Below, piece after piece: positions 8,354 to 17,167 of a stretch of DNA of 64,000 nt. The notes beneath the pieces are model-generated. The model searched no databases. It was not told where the DNA came from and was given only the letters and a program-made list of their open reading frames with translations. Within the stretch, counting starts at the first letter, position 1, and each line of letters begins with the position of its first letter. The stretch spans positions 1-64,000 of the forward strand of contig JASKOM010000004.1 of NCBI GenBank assembly GCA_030152305.1, given 5' to 3'. The DNA comes from Campylobacterota bacterium (lineage in GTDB: Bacteria; Campylobacterota; Campylobacteria; Campylobacterales; Thiovulaceae). Both the position numbers and the translations under genes were made by a program.

Positions 8354-8947
8354 CTATTCCAGAAGCTTTTTTACTATTTTGCCAACACACGATGAACAAC
8401 CAGAACCTCTTAAATGAATATCTGGACTTTGTTCAAATTCACCATGTTTAGAACAAATAATTTTTACTTTATTTTTAGATCCTGTATATTTAACTTGAGA
8501 ATAGTCATATCGATCACCATGAATTTGTTTTGCATCTTCAAGAAACTGTTCTGTTGTTTTTTTTGCATTTCCAAAACAAGATGGACAACCTTGACCTTTG
8601 GAATGATTATTTGGAACTTGTTGAAATTCACCATGAATATAACAAATAATAGTTACTTTGTTTTTATTACCCGTATATTCAACTTGAGAATAATCATAAA
8701 GATCACCATGAATTTGTTTTGCATCTTCAAGAAACTGTTCTGTTGTTTTTATATGTTTTCCACAAGATGGACAATTAATACCTTGCAAATGACTATTTGG
8801 AGTTTGTTCAAATACTCCATGTTTATAACAAACGATTTTTACTTTGGTTCTAGCATGTAAATATTCAACTTTAGAATAATCATATCGCTCACCATGAATT
8901 TGTTTTGCATCTTTAATAAACTGTTCTGTTGTTTTTTTCATTTTCAT
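8354..8947 (-). CDS. Triple-repeat DUF723-like zinc-ribbon protein
   Basis: 197 residues made of three tandem units of about 65 residues. Each reads KTTEQFxxDAKQIHGxxYDYSxVxY, then a basic strand, a C-x-HGxFxQ segment and a C-x2-C pair (CPSC, CPSC, CSSC). These are DUF723-type modules, usually found in front of a nuclease in phage and mobile proteins and thought to bind DNA. Here the protein ends after the third unit with no nuclease domain, so it may be a truncated relic or a free DNA-binding module. The two internal units are nearly identical in DNA, which suggests recent tandem duplication. Start at the first ATG after GGAG. Confidence 0.7.
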   Translation of the reverse strand: MKMKKTTEQFIKDAKQIHGERYDYSKVEYLHARTKVKIVCYKHGVFEQTPNSHLQGINCPSCGKHIKTTEQFLEDAKQIHGDLYDYSQVEYTGNKNKVTIICYIHGEFQQVPNNHSKGQGCPSCFGNAKKTTEQFLEDAKQIHGDRYDYSQVKYTGSKNKVKIICSKHGEFEQSPDIHLRGSGCSSCVGKIVKKLLE

Positions 8948-9007
8948 TAACTCCAGAAATGATCAAGTTTTAATTTATGATCGTTTCTTAATTTTTATAT
9001 TTTGTTT

Positions 9008-9178
9008 TTATTGACAAACTAAACATTCGTCATTTCGATCAACTATTTCAGGAGCTTGGCTTCTTAAATAATATGTTGATTGTAAGCCATATTGCCAAGC
9101 TGACAAATAAAATTTCATTAAATCGTTTCCGATCTATTTTTTAGGATCGACAAATAAATTTAATGATTGACATTGATC
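9008..9178 (-). pseudogene. Remnant of ribonucleotide reductase large subunit, C-terminus
   Basis: On the minus strand, translation gives DQCQSLNLFVDPKK, an in-frame TAG (9134-9136), then GNDLMKFYLSAWQYGLQSTY, a YLRSQAPE segment and the redox-active tail ECLVCQ before TAA at 9008-9010. This is clearly the C-terminal end of class Ia NrdA, cut off at 9178 and carrying a stop. The rest of nrdA is absent from the window. It is debris, perhaps from an insertion at the 3' end of a real nrdA elsewhere. Confidence 0.8.
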
Positions 9179-9179
9179 G

Positions 9180-9251
9180 GGTCGTGATTTTGGAATTGAG
9201 ATAAACGGTAAATTTAGTAAATTAAAGTGGAAGATGAAAACTGTTTTGTAA
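9180..9251 (+). pseudogene. Remnant of a second rha-like gene, last 23 codons
   Basis: Reads GRDFGIEINGKFSKLKWKMK then TVL and TAA. It is a near copy of the end of the Rha-like gene at 7412-8164. It abuts the nrdA remnant within 2 bp, so the spacer 8948-9299 is a join of two gene scraps and holds no intact gene. Confidence 0.8.
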
Positions 9252-9260
9252 AATCGTATA

Positions 9261-9279
9261 GAATGGTCGTCGACCATTC
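9261..9279. repeat. Perfect 19-bp palindrome near the proC 3' end
   Basis: GAATGGTCG, a central T, and CGACCATTC. It lies 20 bp beyond the proC stop codon and could end transcription of proC (minus) and of the rha remnant (plus). Confidence 0.5.
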
Positions 9280-9299
9280 CGAGAAAAGTAAAAATATTT

Positions 9300-10076
9300 T
9301 TATTTTGATAAATTGCCTAATTCTTTAGCTCGTTTAACTGCAATATCAATAGTTTCGATAAAAGATGATCTAACTGCTCCAGATTCAAGCCGACTATATC
9401 CGTAAGCCGTTGTTCCCGCTGGACTCATAACCATGTTTTTTATTTCAAAAGTTGAATGATTAGTTAATAATTTGCCAAAACCTGCAAAAAGTCCTTCAAC
9501 TAATTTTTCAGAATCAGCTCTTTTTAAACCGCTTTTTACTCCGCCGTCAGTTAATGCTTCAGCAACCAACGATAAATAAGCTGGACCGCTTCCTGCAATT
9601 GCTGTTGCAATATCGATATCGCTTTCATTTTGCAATTCGATTATATTTCCGATTCGTCCGAATAAAAATATTGCTTCGCCCGTTGCGACCTCATCGCCAA
9701 ATAAAGCCGTCATCGATTGCCCATAAATTGCTGATAAATTCGGCATTGCACGAATATAACCGTCAGCTGAAATATAATCTTTTAGTTTATCGATCGAAAT
9801 TCCTGCAAGAACAGAAAATAATCGTCTTGCTCGACCGTGAAAGCTTTTTGAAACAGAATTTAAATTTTGCGGTTTAACGGCTAATAAAATATTTTTGCCA
9901 TCAATCGAAAAATTATCGTTTATTAAATTTATATTTATTTTGCCGTTAAATTCATTTTGAAGTTTTTCTAATTTAGAAATATCTCGACCGATAACTTCGA
10001 TTTCTAAATGTCCGACGATTCCAGAAATAATTGCTTTTGCCATATTTCCGTTGCCAATTATTGTGATTTTTTTCAT
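9300..10076 (-). CDS. proC: Pyrroline-5-carboxylate reductase
   Basis: Last step of proline synthesis, reducing pyrroline-5-carboxylate with NAD(P)H. 258 residues, typical for the family. The Rossmann motif GNGNMAKAIISG is at the N-terminus, LLAVKPQNL near residue 65, and the family signature IAGSGPAYLSLVAEALTDGG with GLKRADSEKLVEGL follows. The C-terminal SPAGTTAYGYSRLESGAVR helix closes the active site. The gene follows flgE by 9 bp and may be the last gene of that operon. A GATGAGGT octamer (9688-9695) reads Asp-Glu-Val here. Confidence 0.95.
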   Translation of the reverse strand: MKKITIIGNGNMAKAIISGIVGHLEIEVIGRDISKLEKLQNEFNGKININLINDNFSIDGKNILLAVKPQNLNSVSKSFHGRARRLFSVLAGISIDKLKDYISADGYIRAMPNLSAIYGQSMTALFGDEVATGEAIFLFGRIGNIIELQNESDIDIATAIAGSGPAYLSLVAEALTDGGVKSGLKRADSEKLVEGLFAGFGKLLTNHSTFEIKNMVMSPAGTTAYGYSRLESGAVRSSFIETIDIAVKRAKELGNLSK

Positions 10077-10085
10077 GTTAATTTA

Positions 10086-11384
10086 TTATTTCGCATCCAT
10101 TTGAAGAGCTAATTTGATCATTTCGTCGCCAGTTTTCAAAGCTCGAGAACTTGCATCGAATGCTCGTTGAATAATCATTAATTCTGATAAAGCTTCGGCA
10201 TTGCTCATGTTTGTTTCTTCGAGTGTACTTTCAAGAACTAAACCTTCAGTCGTGATTAATTTTCCTGCATCATCAACATAAAACATCGGATCGCCACTTG
10301 TTTCAGATTGAGCATAATAACTTCCGCCGATATCTTGAAGACCTTGTTCATTTCGGAAATGATAAACACCAATTTTTGCAACAACAGATTTATAACCATT
10401 GTCAAAAAATGCAACGACATTACCATCTTGAGAAATTCCATAACGATTTAATTGACCTTCAGGAACTCCATCTTTTGAAACAGTAACTGATTCTGTTCCG
10501 CTATCGTTTGCTACGATTCCAGCTTTATTATCGCCGAAATTAATTTTAACAGGAACTCCACCGTTTGATAATGACGGATTTTGAGCTGTTAATAATCTAC
10601 CTGTTGAATCAAAAGCTAAACCGCCATTTTGTTTATCAATAATTTTGCCATCTTGATCTGTAATCGTTGCTGTGAATTCCCAAACGGAACTTTTATCTTC
10701 TGTTGAATTTGTTCCTGAAGCCGATTGAACTTTGTTAAAAGTTACAGATAATTTATTTGAGTCGTTATTTTGCGAAACAAGAACAGTTGAAAAAGTTTTG
10801 CTATCACCTGATAAACCTAAGTTTCCAGCTACGGAAACAGTTGAAGTTAAAACTTGCGGATAAGTTAGCATGTTTGGTAATTGTAATCTTGTTTGAGATT
10901 CAGGTGATCCAAATTGAATATCGCTAATAACTCCAGTTAAAGTATTATTTGTCGCATCAGCACTCATGTTAATATTTCCAGCCATTTGACCAGTAACATA
11001 ACCGCCTGATTGAGTTGTTAAATATCGATTTTTATCGAAATTAAAATTACCGTTTCGAGTAAAAAGTTTGTCGCCGTCTTTGTTTAAAATTCCAAACCAA
11101 CCGTTACCGTCAAGTGCCAAGTCAAAAGTTGAATCTGTTGTTGAAAACGAGCCTTGATCTTTTGTAATTTGCGAAGTTGATAATGTTGTTCCGAAACCTT
11201 TTTGAGAACTTGTTATCGTATTTGACGGAATCGAATTAACGACATCAGTAAATAAGTTTGCAAATTCAGGTCGTTTTGCTCGATAACCTGATAAATTCGA
11301 GTTTGAAATATTGTGAGCCCAAACATCGATACCTTGTTGAAAAGTTTGAACACCAGTTAAAGATGTATAAAATGTGCTTGTCAT
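10086..11384 (-). CDS. flgE: Flagellar hook protein
   Basis: Subunit of the flagellar hook, the flexible joint outside the cell. The N-terminal rod/hook helix (FYTSLTGVQTFQQGIDVWAH, NISNSNLSGYRAKR) and the C-terminal LEETNMSNAEALSELMIIQR helix are the conserved export and polymerisation segments. The central FDLALDGNGWFGILN and FTRNGNFNFDK strands are typical of FlgE/FlgG. At 432 residues it is shorter than Campylobacter FlgE because the surface D2/D3 domains are small. Its position after fliK-flgD matches the Campylobacter fliK-flgD-flgE order and supports FlgE over FlgG. Confidence 0.9.
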   Translation of the reverse strand: MTSTFYTSLTGVQTFQQGIDVWAHNISNSNLSGYRAKRPEFANLFTDVVNSIPSNTITSSQKGFGTTLSTSQITKDQGSFSTTDSTFDLALDGNGWFGILNKDGDKLFTRNGNFNFDKNRYLTTQSGGYVTGQMAGNINMSADATNNTLTGVISDIQFGSPESQTRLQLPNMLTYPQVLTSTVSVAGNLGLSGDSKTFSTVLVSQNNDSNKLSVTFNKVQSASGTNSTEDKSSVWEFTATITDQDGKIIDKQNGGLAFDSTGRLLTAQNPSLSNGGVPVKINFGDNKAGIVANDSGTESVTVSKDGVPEGQLNRYGISQDGNVVAFFDNGYKSVVAKIGVYHFRNEQGLQDIGGSYYAQSETSGDPMFYVDDAGKLITTEGLVLESTLEETNMSNAEALSELMIIQRAFDASSRALKTGDEMIKLALQMDAK

Positions 11385-11405
11385 GTTTATAGCCCTTTAA
11401 TAAAA

Positions 11406-12083
11406 TTAGTTTTTAATTTCTTTGATTGCTGATAAAGCTACATAGCTATTTCCCATTTTGAATTCTGCTGTGCCGTTATTAAATCGAACACTTTCAATTG
11501 GATAAACTCCATATTCAGCTGATTTTGTTGCACCTTCAGAATTTGTATATGAGACATTAACTGTATATTTGCCATCTTCGTATGGTTTGCCAGATTGATC
11601 TTTGCCATCCCACGAGAAACTGTTTATGCCTTTTGAATATTGACTTAACGGAATTGTTTCAACTGCAACACCTTGAGAATTTACAAATTCAATTTGACCA
11701 CTTTGAACATTTTCGGAGAAATAAATATCTAAATCTATACTTTTGCCATTTGTTAGCGAAACTGTTCTAACTCCACTATCAGCCATTTTGCCAATTGAAC
11801 CAATTGTCGAATAATAAGAGCTATTTCCAATTGTTGAACTTAATTTAGATAAAGATTCGTTTGTATTTTGAGAAGCCTCAAGAGTTGCCAATTGAGAAGT
11901 TTGTTCAAGAATTTTCGCTGTGTCTTGCGGACTTGTTGGATCTTGATTTTGCAATTCGACTAATAATAATTTTAAAAAGTCATCTTTGCCGAGAACACTT
12001 TTATCAACACCGATATTTTGTCCAGTTGTTCCAGTTTTGCTATAAGCACTGGTAACTTGACCATTTGTTGTATCTACTGCCAT
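11406..12083 (-). CDS. flgD: Flagellar hook assembly scaffold protein
   Basis: Hook-capping protein that adds FlgE subunits and is later discarded. The 225 residues show the FlgD N-terminus (LGKDDFLKLLLVELQNQDPT, then SPQDTAKILEQTSQLATLEA), followed by the FlgD Ig-like/tudor domain with FSWDGKDQSGKPYEDGKYTV. Spacing is 21 bp to flgE and 32 bp from fliK. Its ribosome site is provided by the octamer GATGAGGT (12091-12098). Confidence 0.93.
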   Translation of the reverse strand: MAVDTTNGQVTSAYSKTGTTGQNIGVDKSVLGKDDFLKLLLVELQNQDPTSPQDTAKILEQTSQLATLEASQNTNESLSKLSSTIGNSSYYSTIGSIGKMADSGVRTVSLTNGKSIDLDIYFSENVQSGQIEFVNSQGVAVETIPLSQYSKGINSFSWDGKDQSGKPYEDGKYTVNVSYTNSEGATKSAEYGVYPIESVRFNNGTAEFKMGNSYVALSAIKEIKN

Positions 12084-12090
12084 TTTTTAT

Positions 12091-12098
12091 ACCTCATC
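12091..12098 (-). promoter_or_regulatory. Ribosome binding site of flgD that is also a GATGAGGT octamer
   Basis: Read on the minus strand, GATGAGGT ends 7 nt before the flgD ATG, and its GAGGT can pair with the 3' end of 16S rRNA. It is one of only three octamer copies outside coding sequence. Confidence 0.5.
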
Positions 12099-12115
12099 AA
12101 ATTTTCTTTTAATTT

Positions 12116-13687
12116 TTAAGCTACATTTTCTTCAAGATTTATTTCGAAGATATTGCTAGTTTCATCATTTTTATTTTGGTTTTGTTTTCGTTCTTCTCGA
12201 CGATCGCCGTTGTTATTTCCTCGTCCATCTTCATTAAATTTAAAAGTTGGATTTTCCAAACCAGCTGAAACAAGTTGATTTCTTAATTCAGGAGCATAAG
12301 CCGAAAGAATGCCAATTGTTTGAGTTGAACTCGATAGTGTAATTTTTACACTGTTGCCTCGTTTGATTATATCGACATCAACTTCACCTAATCGTTCAGG
12401 ATTTAAAGTCAAAGATAATTTTTGAAACGGTGATTTATAGTTTTCAACTTGCTCTTTTAGATTTTGAGCCAAATGTCTCGTCATCGTTTTAGCTTCACCA
12501 ATTTTTAAATCTAAATTATCTTTTGATTGAGCCAAACCAATTCCTGATAAATTATCTGTCGAATTCGAACTTAACGAAACTGTTTTATCTAAACTTGACA
12601 AACCAGAAATTCCTAAATCTTTTAATTCTTCTTCGCTAAATAACGAATTTAAAATCGGTGCATCAATTCCTGTGAATTTTGCAATTTTGTCAATTGCTCC
12701 TGTATTTTGAATATTTTTAACAGCTTTCGATTCACCAATTTCATTTTTGACAGCAAGAATATCTGTTAGCGATGAAACTTCTTTATTTAAATTTAGCGAT
12801 GAGGTCGAAGTTTTGCCATTATTTTTATTAACTGGTTGATTTAATCCAACTGGTTGAGTTTCAACATTTTGCAAAGCCGAACTTAAATCAAAAGTTTGAT
12901 TTTGCTGAATTAATTTATCAGCTGACAAATTTAATGTTTGTTGATTTTGTTGAGCCGTTAAATTTTGCGGAGTTTGATCTGTAATTCCAGCTTTTAAAAT
13001 AAAAGCCATGCTTCGGTTTCGTAATAAATTATCTGTCGAATTATTCGATAAATCGTTATCCGTATTTGTCGGCACAGCGATTAAATTATTATTTTTATTG
13101 TCTGAATATTTTACATCTTTAATTCCGATTCCTTTTGATGATGCAAGTTCAACAAGTCCGCGAAGAGATTGAGGCATTTCAGTTTCAGGAATTGACATTT
13201 TTTTGAGTTCATTTTTTAAAAAATCTTTTGCCTGATTAATCGTAACTTTAAAAGCTTCGTCACTTGCATTACTAATTTTAAAATTGCCTAAATTTAAACC
13301 AAAAAGCGACATTGCTTCTTTGTTTAGATTTGACGAAATAACATCTTGATTATTTTGTTGTTCAAGCTCTAATTTCGAACTTTGTTTTTTAACTGTTGTT
13401 TGAAAACTTCCATTTTTAGAATTCGAATCACCTTTTGTTAAAAGCGAAATTGCATCTTTTAAAAATTCTTTGTCGTCTTCAAAAAGCTCTTGAAGTGATT
13501 GAAAATTTTCAGCACCTTTTAAATTAGATTTAAATTTTGAAGTTTCATCTAACGATGATAAAATTTTCGAGAATTGAGATTTTGACTCGATGTTTTTTGC
13601 TGAATTAATAGAACCTGAAATTTCACTTGTTCCAGTTCCAACTTTTTTTGTTGAAGCTCTGTCAAGTGCTAAAAGATCCGCTAACAT
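12116..13687 (-). CDS. fliK: Flagellar hook-length control protein
   Basis: Measures hook length and switches the export apparatus to filament substrates. The 523 residues have a long, low-complexity Ser/Asn/Gln/Lys-rich N-terminal ruler (about 1-390) and a C-terminal FliK_C domain (about 400-490). The latter has the conserved LTLNPERLGEVDVDIIKRGN segment followed by helices before a charged tail. Translation starts at ATG 13687 after AAGGAG. It is the first gene of the fliK-flgD-flgE cluster; a short AT-rich spacer separates it from the divergent TPR gene. Confidence 0.88.
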   Translation of the reverse strand: MLADLLALDRASTKKVGTGTSEISGSINSAKNIESKSQFSKILSSLDETSKFKSNLKGAENFQSLQELFEDDKEFLKDAISLLTKGDSNSKNGSFQTTVKKQSSKLELEQQNNQDVISSNLNKEAMSLFGLNLGNFKISNASDEAFKVTINQAKDFLKNELKKMSIPETEMPQSLRGLVELASSKGIGIKDVKYSDNKNNNLIAVPTNTDNDLSNNSTDNLLRNRSMAFILKAGITDQTPQNLTAQQNQQTLNLSADKLIQQNQTFDLSSALQNVETQPVGLNQPVNKNNGKTSTSSLNLNKEVSSLTDILAVKNEIGESKAVKNIQNTGAIDKIAKFTGIDAPILNSLFSEEELKDLGISGLSSLDKTVSLSSNSTDNLSGIGLAQSKDNLDLKIGEAKTMTRHLAQNLKEQVENYKSPFQKLSLTLNPERLGEVDVDIIKRGNSVKITLSSSTQTIGILSAYAPELRNQLVSAGLENPTFKFNEDGRGNNNGDRREERKQNQNKNDETSNIFEINLEENVA

Positions 13688-13777
13688 TTTTACTCCTTAA
13701 ACTATTTAATATTTCACTATCAAAAACCACTCTCTAATATATAATTCGATCTAGTTTTAAACAATAGGAGTCTAATT

Positions 13778-15160
13778 ATGATCCTTAATAGAGGTGGCAG
13801 TCGGTATATTTTTATGTTTTCAATATTTCCTATAATATTATCGGCTACAACTGATTTTGATCAGGGGGTTGAAAAATTTAATAAAAGTAAATGGAAAGAA
13901 TCGTATAAAATTTTTAAACGACTTTCTCAAAATGGCGAAAAACGAACTGATTTAGATTTTTATCTCGGTCGTTCGGCTTTTGAATCTGGAAATTACAAAG
14001 ATGCTTTGATTGCTTTTGAACGAGTTGAAATCGAAACTGATCCTCGTGATGACATCGCAGTTAATCGTGTTAAATTAGAACTTGGACGAACTCATTTAGC
14101 TCTTGGTGAATTTCAAAGTGCTGAAAAAATATTTCGTGAAGTTTTAGATAACAATCCTCCAGAAAATGTTAAACGAAAAATCGATGAATTATTAAATTTT
14201 AGTCGTCAAAAACCTATGAAAAAAAGCCACTTGGCTATTTCGACAAATCTTGAAATTGGTTATGAAACAAATGTAAATTCGATTCCAAGTAACGAAAATA
14301 TGACTGATTTTTTATCTGATTTAAATGGCAAAGTTACAACAAATACAGTTTTAGTTAAAACAGAAGATCAAAAAGATTCTTTATATTTATCTCAAAGTGG
14401 TAATTTAGGTATTCAATTTGATTTTTCAGACGGTTGGGGTTTATCGGCAAATATCTTAGGAATGAATCAAAACTATTTCGAAACACCAGAAAATGACACG
14501 ATATATTTCACGGCTAATATTTCACCACTTTATCGAGACGGAAGTTATCGTTTTGGCTTACCCGTAAGATTTGAATCAGTTAAATACAGTAACCAACATC
14601 TTTTAGATTCTTACTCAATTGGCTTAAAAGGTTCGAGATATATCGAAACACAATTTGTAAAAGCTATTATTTTTGATGTTTTTACTAATTTAAAACAAAA
14701 AGATTATGAAAAAACCAATAGTCAAGATTCTAGCATTTGGGAATATGGCTTATCTTCAACAATTAAACAAGGACAAAAAATTTTATTTTTAAAATATGGC
14801 ACTGAACATGAAAATAGTAAAAATAACCAAATATCTAATTTTAATTTAACTGATAAAATTATTAATACGATTAATATAGCTTATAGCGATTCTTTTTTAG
14901 AAAAAACTAATTTATCTTTTGGTTATTTATTTAGAAATGTTGTTTATGATGATTACGAAGCATTAAAAAATTATAATTTAAAAATAGCTGATGGCTGTCG
15001 TCTTGATAGATTTCACAGTTTAAAAATAGGCTTTTCAAAAGAATTTATTTCAGGTTTATCAGCTGACTTGAGATTTAATTATATTATTAACGATTCTAAT
15101 CATGTTCCAACTGATTACAGCAAATCTATTTATAGTTTCGGAGTAACTTATGAATTTTAA
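13778..15160 (+). CDS. Periplasmic TPR plus outer-membrane beta-barrel protein
   Basis: 460 residues: N-terminal signal segment (about 5-25), TPR-like helices (about 27-140, for example DFYLGRSAFESGNYKDALIAF and LGEFQSAEKIFREVLDNNP), then a long strand-rich region opening with the barrel hallmark EIGYETNVN and ending in Phe (FGVTYEF), the usual signal for outer-membrane insertion. The layout resembles TPR-barrel proteins such as Slam-type surface assembly modifiers, but I see no motif proving that role. The start has AGGAG upstream. Its end overlaps the next gene by 11 bp. Confidence 0.7.
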   Translation: MILNRGGSRYIFMFSIFPIILSATTDFDQGVEKFNKSKWKESYKIFKRLSQNGEKRTDLDFYLGRSAFESGNYKDALIAFERVEIETDPRDDIAVNRVKLELGRTHLALGEFQSAEKIFREVLDNNPPENVKRKIDELLNFSRQKPMKKSHLAISTNLEIGYETNVNSIPSNENMTDFLSDLNGKVTTNTVLVKTEDQKDSLYLSQSGNLGIQFDFSDGWGLSANILGMNQNYFETPENDTIYFTANISPLYRDGSYRFGLPVRFESVKYSNQHLLDSYSIGLKGSRYIETQFVKAIIFDVFTNLKQKDYEKTNSQDSSIWEYGLSSTIKQGQKILFLKYGTEHENSKNNQISNFNLTDKIINTINIAYSDSFLEKTNLSFGYLFRNVVYDDYEALKNYNLKIADGCRLDRFHSLKIGFSKEFISGLSADLRFNYIINDSNHVPTDYSKSIYSFGVTYEF

Positions 15161-15950
15161 TAAACGATTTCGTGTTGATTTACATAATCATACACCACTT
15201 TGCAATCATGCTGAAGGCGAACCGCGAGAATATATAAAAAAGGCAATCGAAATGGGCATCACTCATTTTGGTTTTAGCGATCATGCTCCTATGACTTTTG
15301 ATCCTGATTATCGAATGAGCTTTGATGACATGATTAATTATTTCGACGAGGTCGAGCGATTAAAAGAAGAATTTAAAAATGAAATCGAAATTTTTTCAGC
15401 TCTCGAAGTTGATTATTTGCCAAAATATCACGACGATCGAGTTATAAAAAGCAAAACAGATTACCTCATCGGTTCAGTTCATTATTTAAACGAATGGGGT
15501 TTTGATAATCCTGAATTTATCGGCGAATATGAACATATCGATCTTGATCTTCTTTGGGAACGATATTTTTTCGAAATAGGCAAAATGGCAGAAAGTGGCT
15601 TATTTAATATCGTTGGACATTTTGACTTAATGAAAGTGTTTAAATTTTTACCTAAGAAAAATCAAGTCGAAGATCTCGCTGAACCAACATTACGAAAAAT
15701 TGCAAAATCTGGAATGGTTCTCGAAATAAATGGGTCTGGTTATCGAAAACCTGTAAAAGAGCCTTATCCAAGTCCGAAAATTATAGAAATGGCATGGGAT
15801 TTTAAAATTCCAATTACTTTTGGAAGTGATGCACATTCGCCAAATCAAGTTGGACTTTATCACGAGCAAATCGAACGAGAAGCAAAACGAATCGGTTACC
15901 GCGAAATGGCAATATTTAAAAATCGAAAAATCGAAATGATTAAATTTTAA
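15150..15950 (+). CDS. hisJ: PHP-family histidinol-phosphatase
   Basis: Predicted to remove phosphate from histidinol phosphate, the next-to-last step of histidine synthesis. The 266 residues carry the PHP metal motifs in order: DLHNHTPLCNHA at the N-terminus, GFSDHAP (about 42-48), a Glu in SALEVDY, GSVHYL, GHFDLMK, and the terminal FGSDAHSP. The LEINGSG strand is typical of the HisJ/HisK type. No other his gene is near, and PHP enzymes can have other phosphoester substrates, so the substrate is less certain than the fold. Confidence 0.82.
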   Translation: MNFNKRFRVDLHNHTPLCNHAEGEPREYIKKAIEMGITHFGFSDHAPMTFDPDYRMSFDDMINYFDEVERLKEEFKNEIEIFSALEVDYLPKYHDDRVIKSKTDYLIGSVHYLNEWGFDNPEFIGEYEHIDLDLLWERYFFEIGKMAESGLFNIVGHFDLMKVFKFLPKKNQVEDLAEPTLRKIAKSGMVLEINGSGYRKPVKEPYPSPKIIEMAWDFKIPITFGSDAHSPNQVGLYHEQIEREAKRIGYREMAIFKNRKIEMIKF

Positions 15951-15968
15951 AATATAGGAAAAAATAAT

Positions 15969-16859
15969 ATGAAAAAGAAATTAATTTTAGTGGCAACTGT
16001 TTCGACAATTTCGACAGTTCAAACAGAATTAAAAGCCGATTGGTTTTCAGGAATTTCTGAAGCTTTTGATAAAACAGTTGAGTTTTCAAAAAATGCCGTT
16101 GATTCAACAAAAGAAGTAAGCAAAAATGCAATCGATAAAACTTCTGAAATTTCAAATAATGTTGTTGAAACAACTTCAGAAAAAAGTCGCGAAGCTTGGG
16201 ATAAAACAAGTGAAACATCGAAAAATGTAGCTGACAAAACTACTGAAGTTTCAACTGAAGCTTGGAATAAAACAGCTGAAACTTCAAAAAATGTAGCTGA
16301 CAAAACCGCTGAAGTTTCTACTGAAGCTTGGAATAAAACATCGGAAGCTACAAAACGAGTTGCTAATTCCGTTCGAGAAAATGCTCCGCTTTATTGGGAA
16401 AAAAGTGTTAGTTTTACAAAAGATCATTCAACTGAAATTATTATCGGTGCAATTATTATCGTTGCAGTTGTTCATGGAATTCCGCCACAAGCAATGACAC
16501 TTTTAGATTTGAAATCAGCAATTGATAGCTATTCGAATAATAAATTGAATTATTCAAGTTTAATGAATCAGAATAAAGCTGTTGAAGTTGGCAAAGAATT
16601 AACAAAAAATGAGATGAATTCGATAATTGCAGAAAACATGAAACAACACGGCGGAGTTGTAAAAAGCGATTTAACTGGCAAAATTTTACAATTGCCAAAA
16701 AATGGCATTCCAACTTCAATGACTGATGTCGTAATTGACTATGTTGTGCCACTTGCTCTCGGTGGAACAAATGATTTTTCGAATGTTCAAATATTATCAA
16801 AAGAAGAAGCTTTGAGAAAAACTCAATTATTAGCTGATCGAATGAAAGATAAAAAATAA
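15969..16859 (+). CDS. Secreted LEA-like repeat protein with degenerate HNH-like C-terminus
   Basis: 296 residues in three parts. Residues 1-22 are a signal peptide. About 25-135 are 11-residue amphipathic repeats of the KTSETSKNVADKT type, like group-3 LEA proteins, followed by a hydrophobic helix (about 157-172). The C-terminal 80 residues look like an HNH nuclease core: DYVVPLALGGTNDFSNVQIL, then a Lys-containing helix. The usual D-H pair is D-Y here, so the catalytic general base is missing. Possibly a membrane-tethered stress or envelope protein, or a decayed toxin; no function is assigned. The start has AGGA upstream. Confidence 0.6.
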   Translation: MKKKLILVATVSTISTVQTELKADWFSGISEAFDKTVEFSKNAVDSTKEVSKNAIDKTSEISNNVVETTSEKSREAWDKTSETSKNVADKTTEVSTEAWNKTAETSKNVADKTAEVSTEAWNKTSEATKRVANSVRENAPLYWEKSVSFTKDHSTEIIIGAIIIVAVVHGIPPQAMTLLDLKSAIDSYSNNKLNYSSLMNQNKAVEVGKELTKNEMNSIIAENMKQHGGVVKSDLTGKILQLPKNGIPTSMTDVVIDYVVPLALGGTNDFSNVQILSKEEALRKTQLLADRMKDKK

Positions 16860-16915
16860 ACACGAAGCGAATTATTCTTTTTCGATTATAATTAAAAAAA
16901 AATCAGGATAATTTC

Positions 16916-17167
16916 ATGATCGATTTAAAAATAGATTCCGAAAAAAAGAATCTTTCTCTTAAAATGATGCTCAAAGGTGAATCAAATATCGTTCAAATCG
17001 ATATTGGTGAATATAAAATTGTCGAAGATGACGGAAAAACTTTTCTTCAGTTTAAAAAATTACACACAAATCGCGAATGGCTTAATGTCATGATTGAAAG
17101 TTATTTAAAAATTAATCGAATTGAAGTTCCAGAAAAATATAAAAAATTATTAGCGATTGCATTATGA
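16916..17167 (+). CDS. Small protein of unknown function, paralogue of the 17793 gene product
   Basis: 83 residues, no signal peptide. The order of segments (LKxDSExKxLSLxxxLKGES, then a short acidic strand pair, then a tryptophan-containing helix and VPEKYKKLL) parallels the C-terminal half of the 17793-18218 product. Its stop overlaps the rdgB start in ATGA, so the two are translationally coupled. Role unknown; perhaps a small beta-sheet adaptor. Confidence 0.6.
   Translation: MIDLKIDSEKKNLSLKMMLKGESNIVQIDIGEYKIVEDDGKTFLQFKKLHTNREWLNVMIESYLKINRIEVPEKYKKLLAIAL

Larger units (their letters stand above)
5787..9355. mobile_element. Accessory block bounded by direct repeats of the proC 3' end
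   Basis: Between the two proC 3'-end copies lie a lipoprotein, a startless ORF, a ribbon-helix-helix protein, a Rha-like phage regulator, a DUF723-like protein and scraps of nrdA and rha. None is a core gene. No transposase, integrase or terminal inverted repeat is visible. The simplest ancestral order is waaA and proC convergent, with this block inserted at the proC 3' end. Mobility is inferred from the borders only. Confidence 0.6.
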
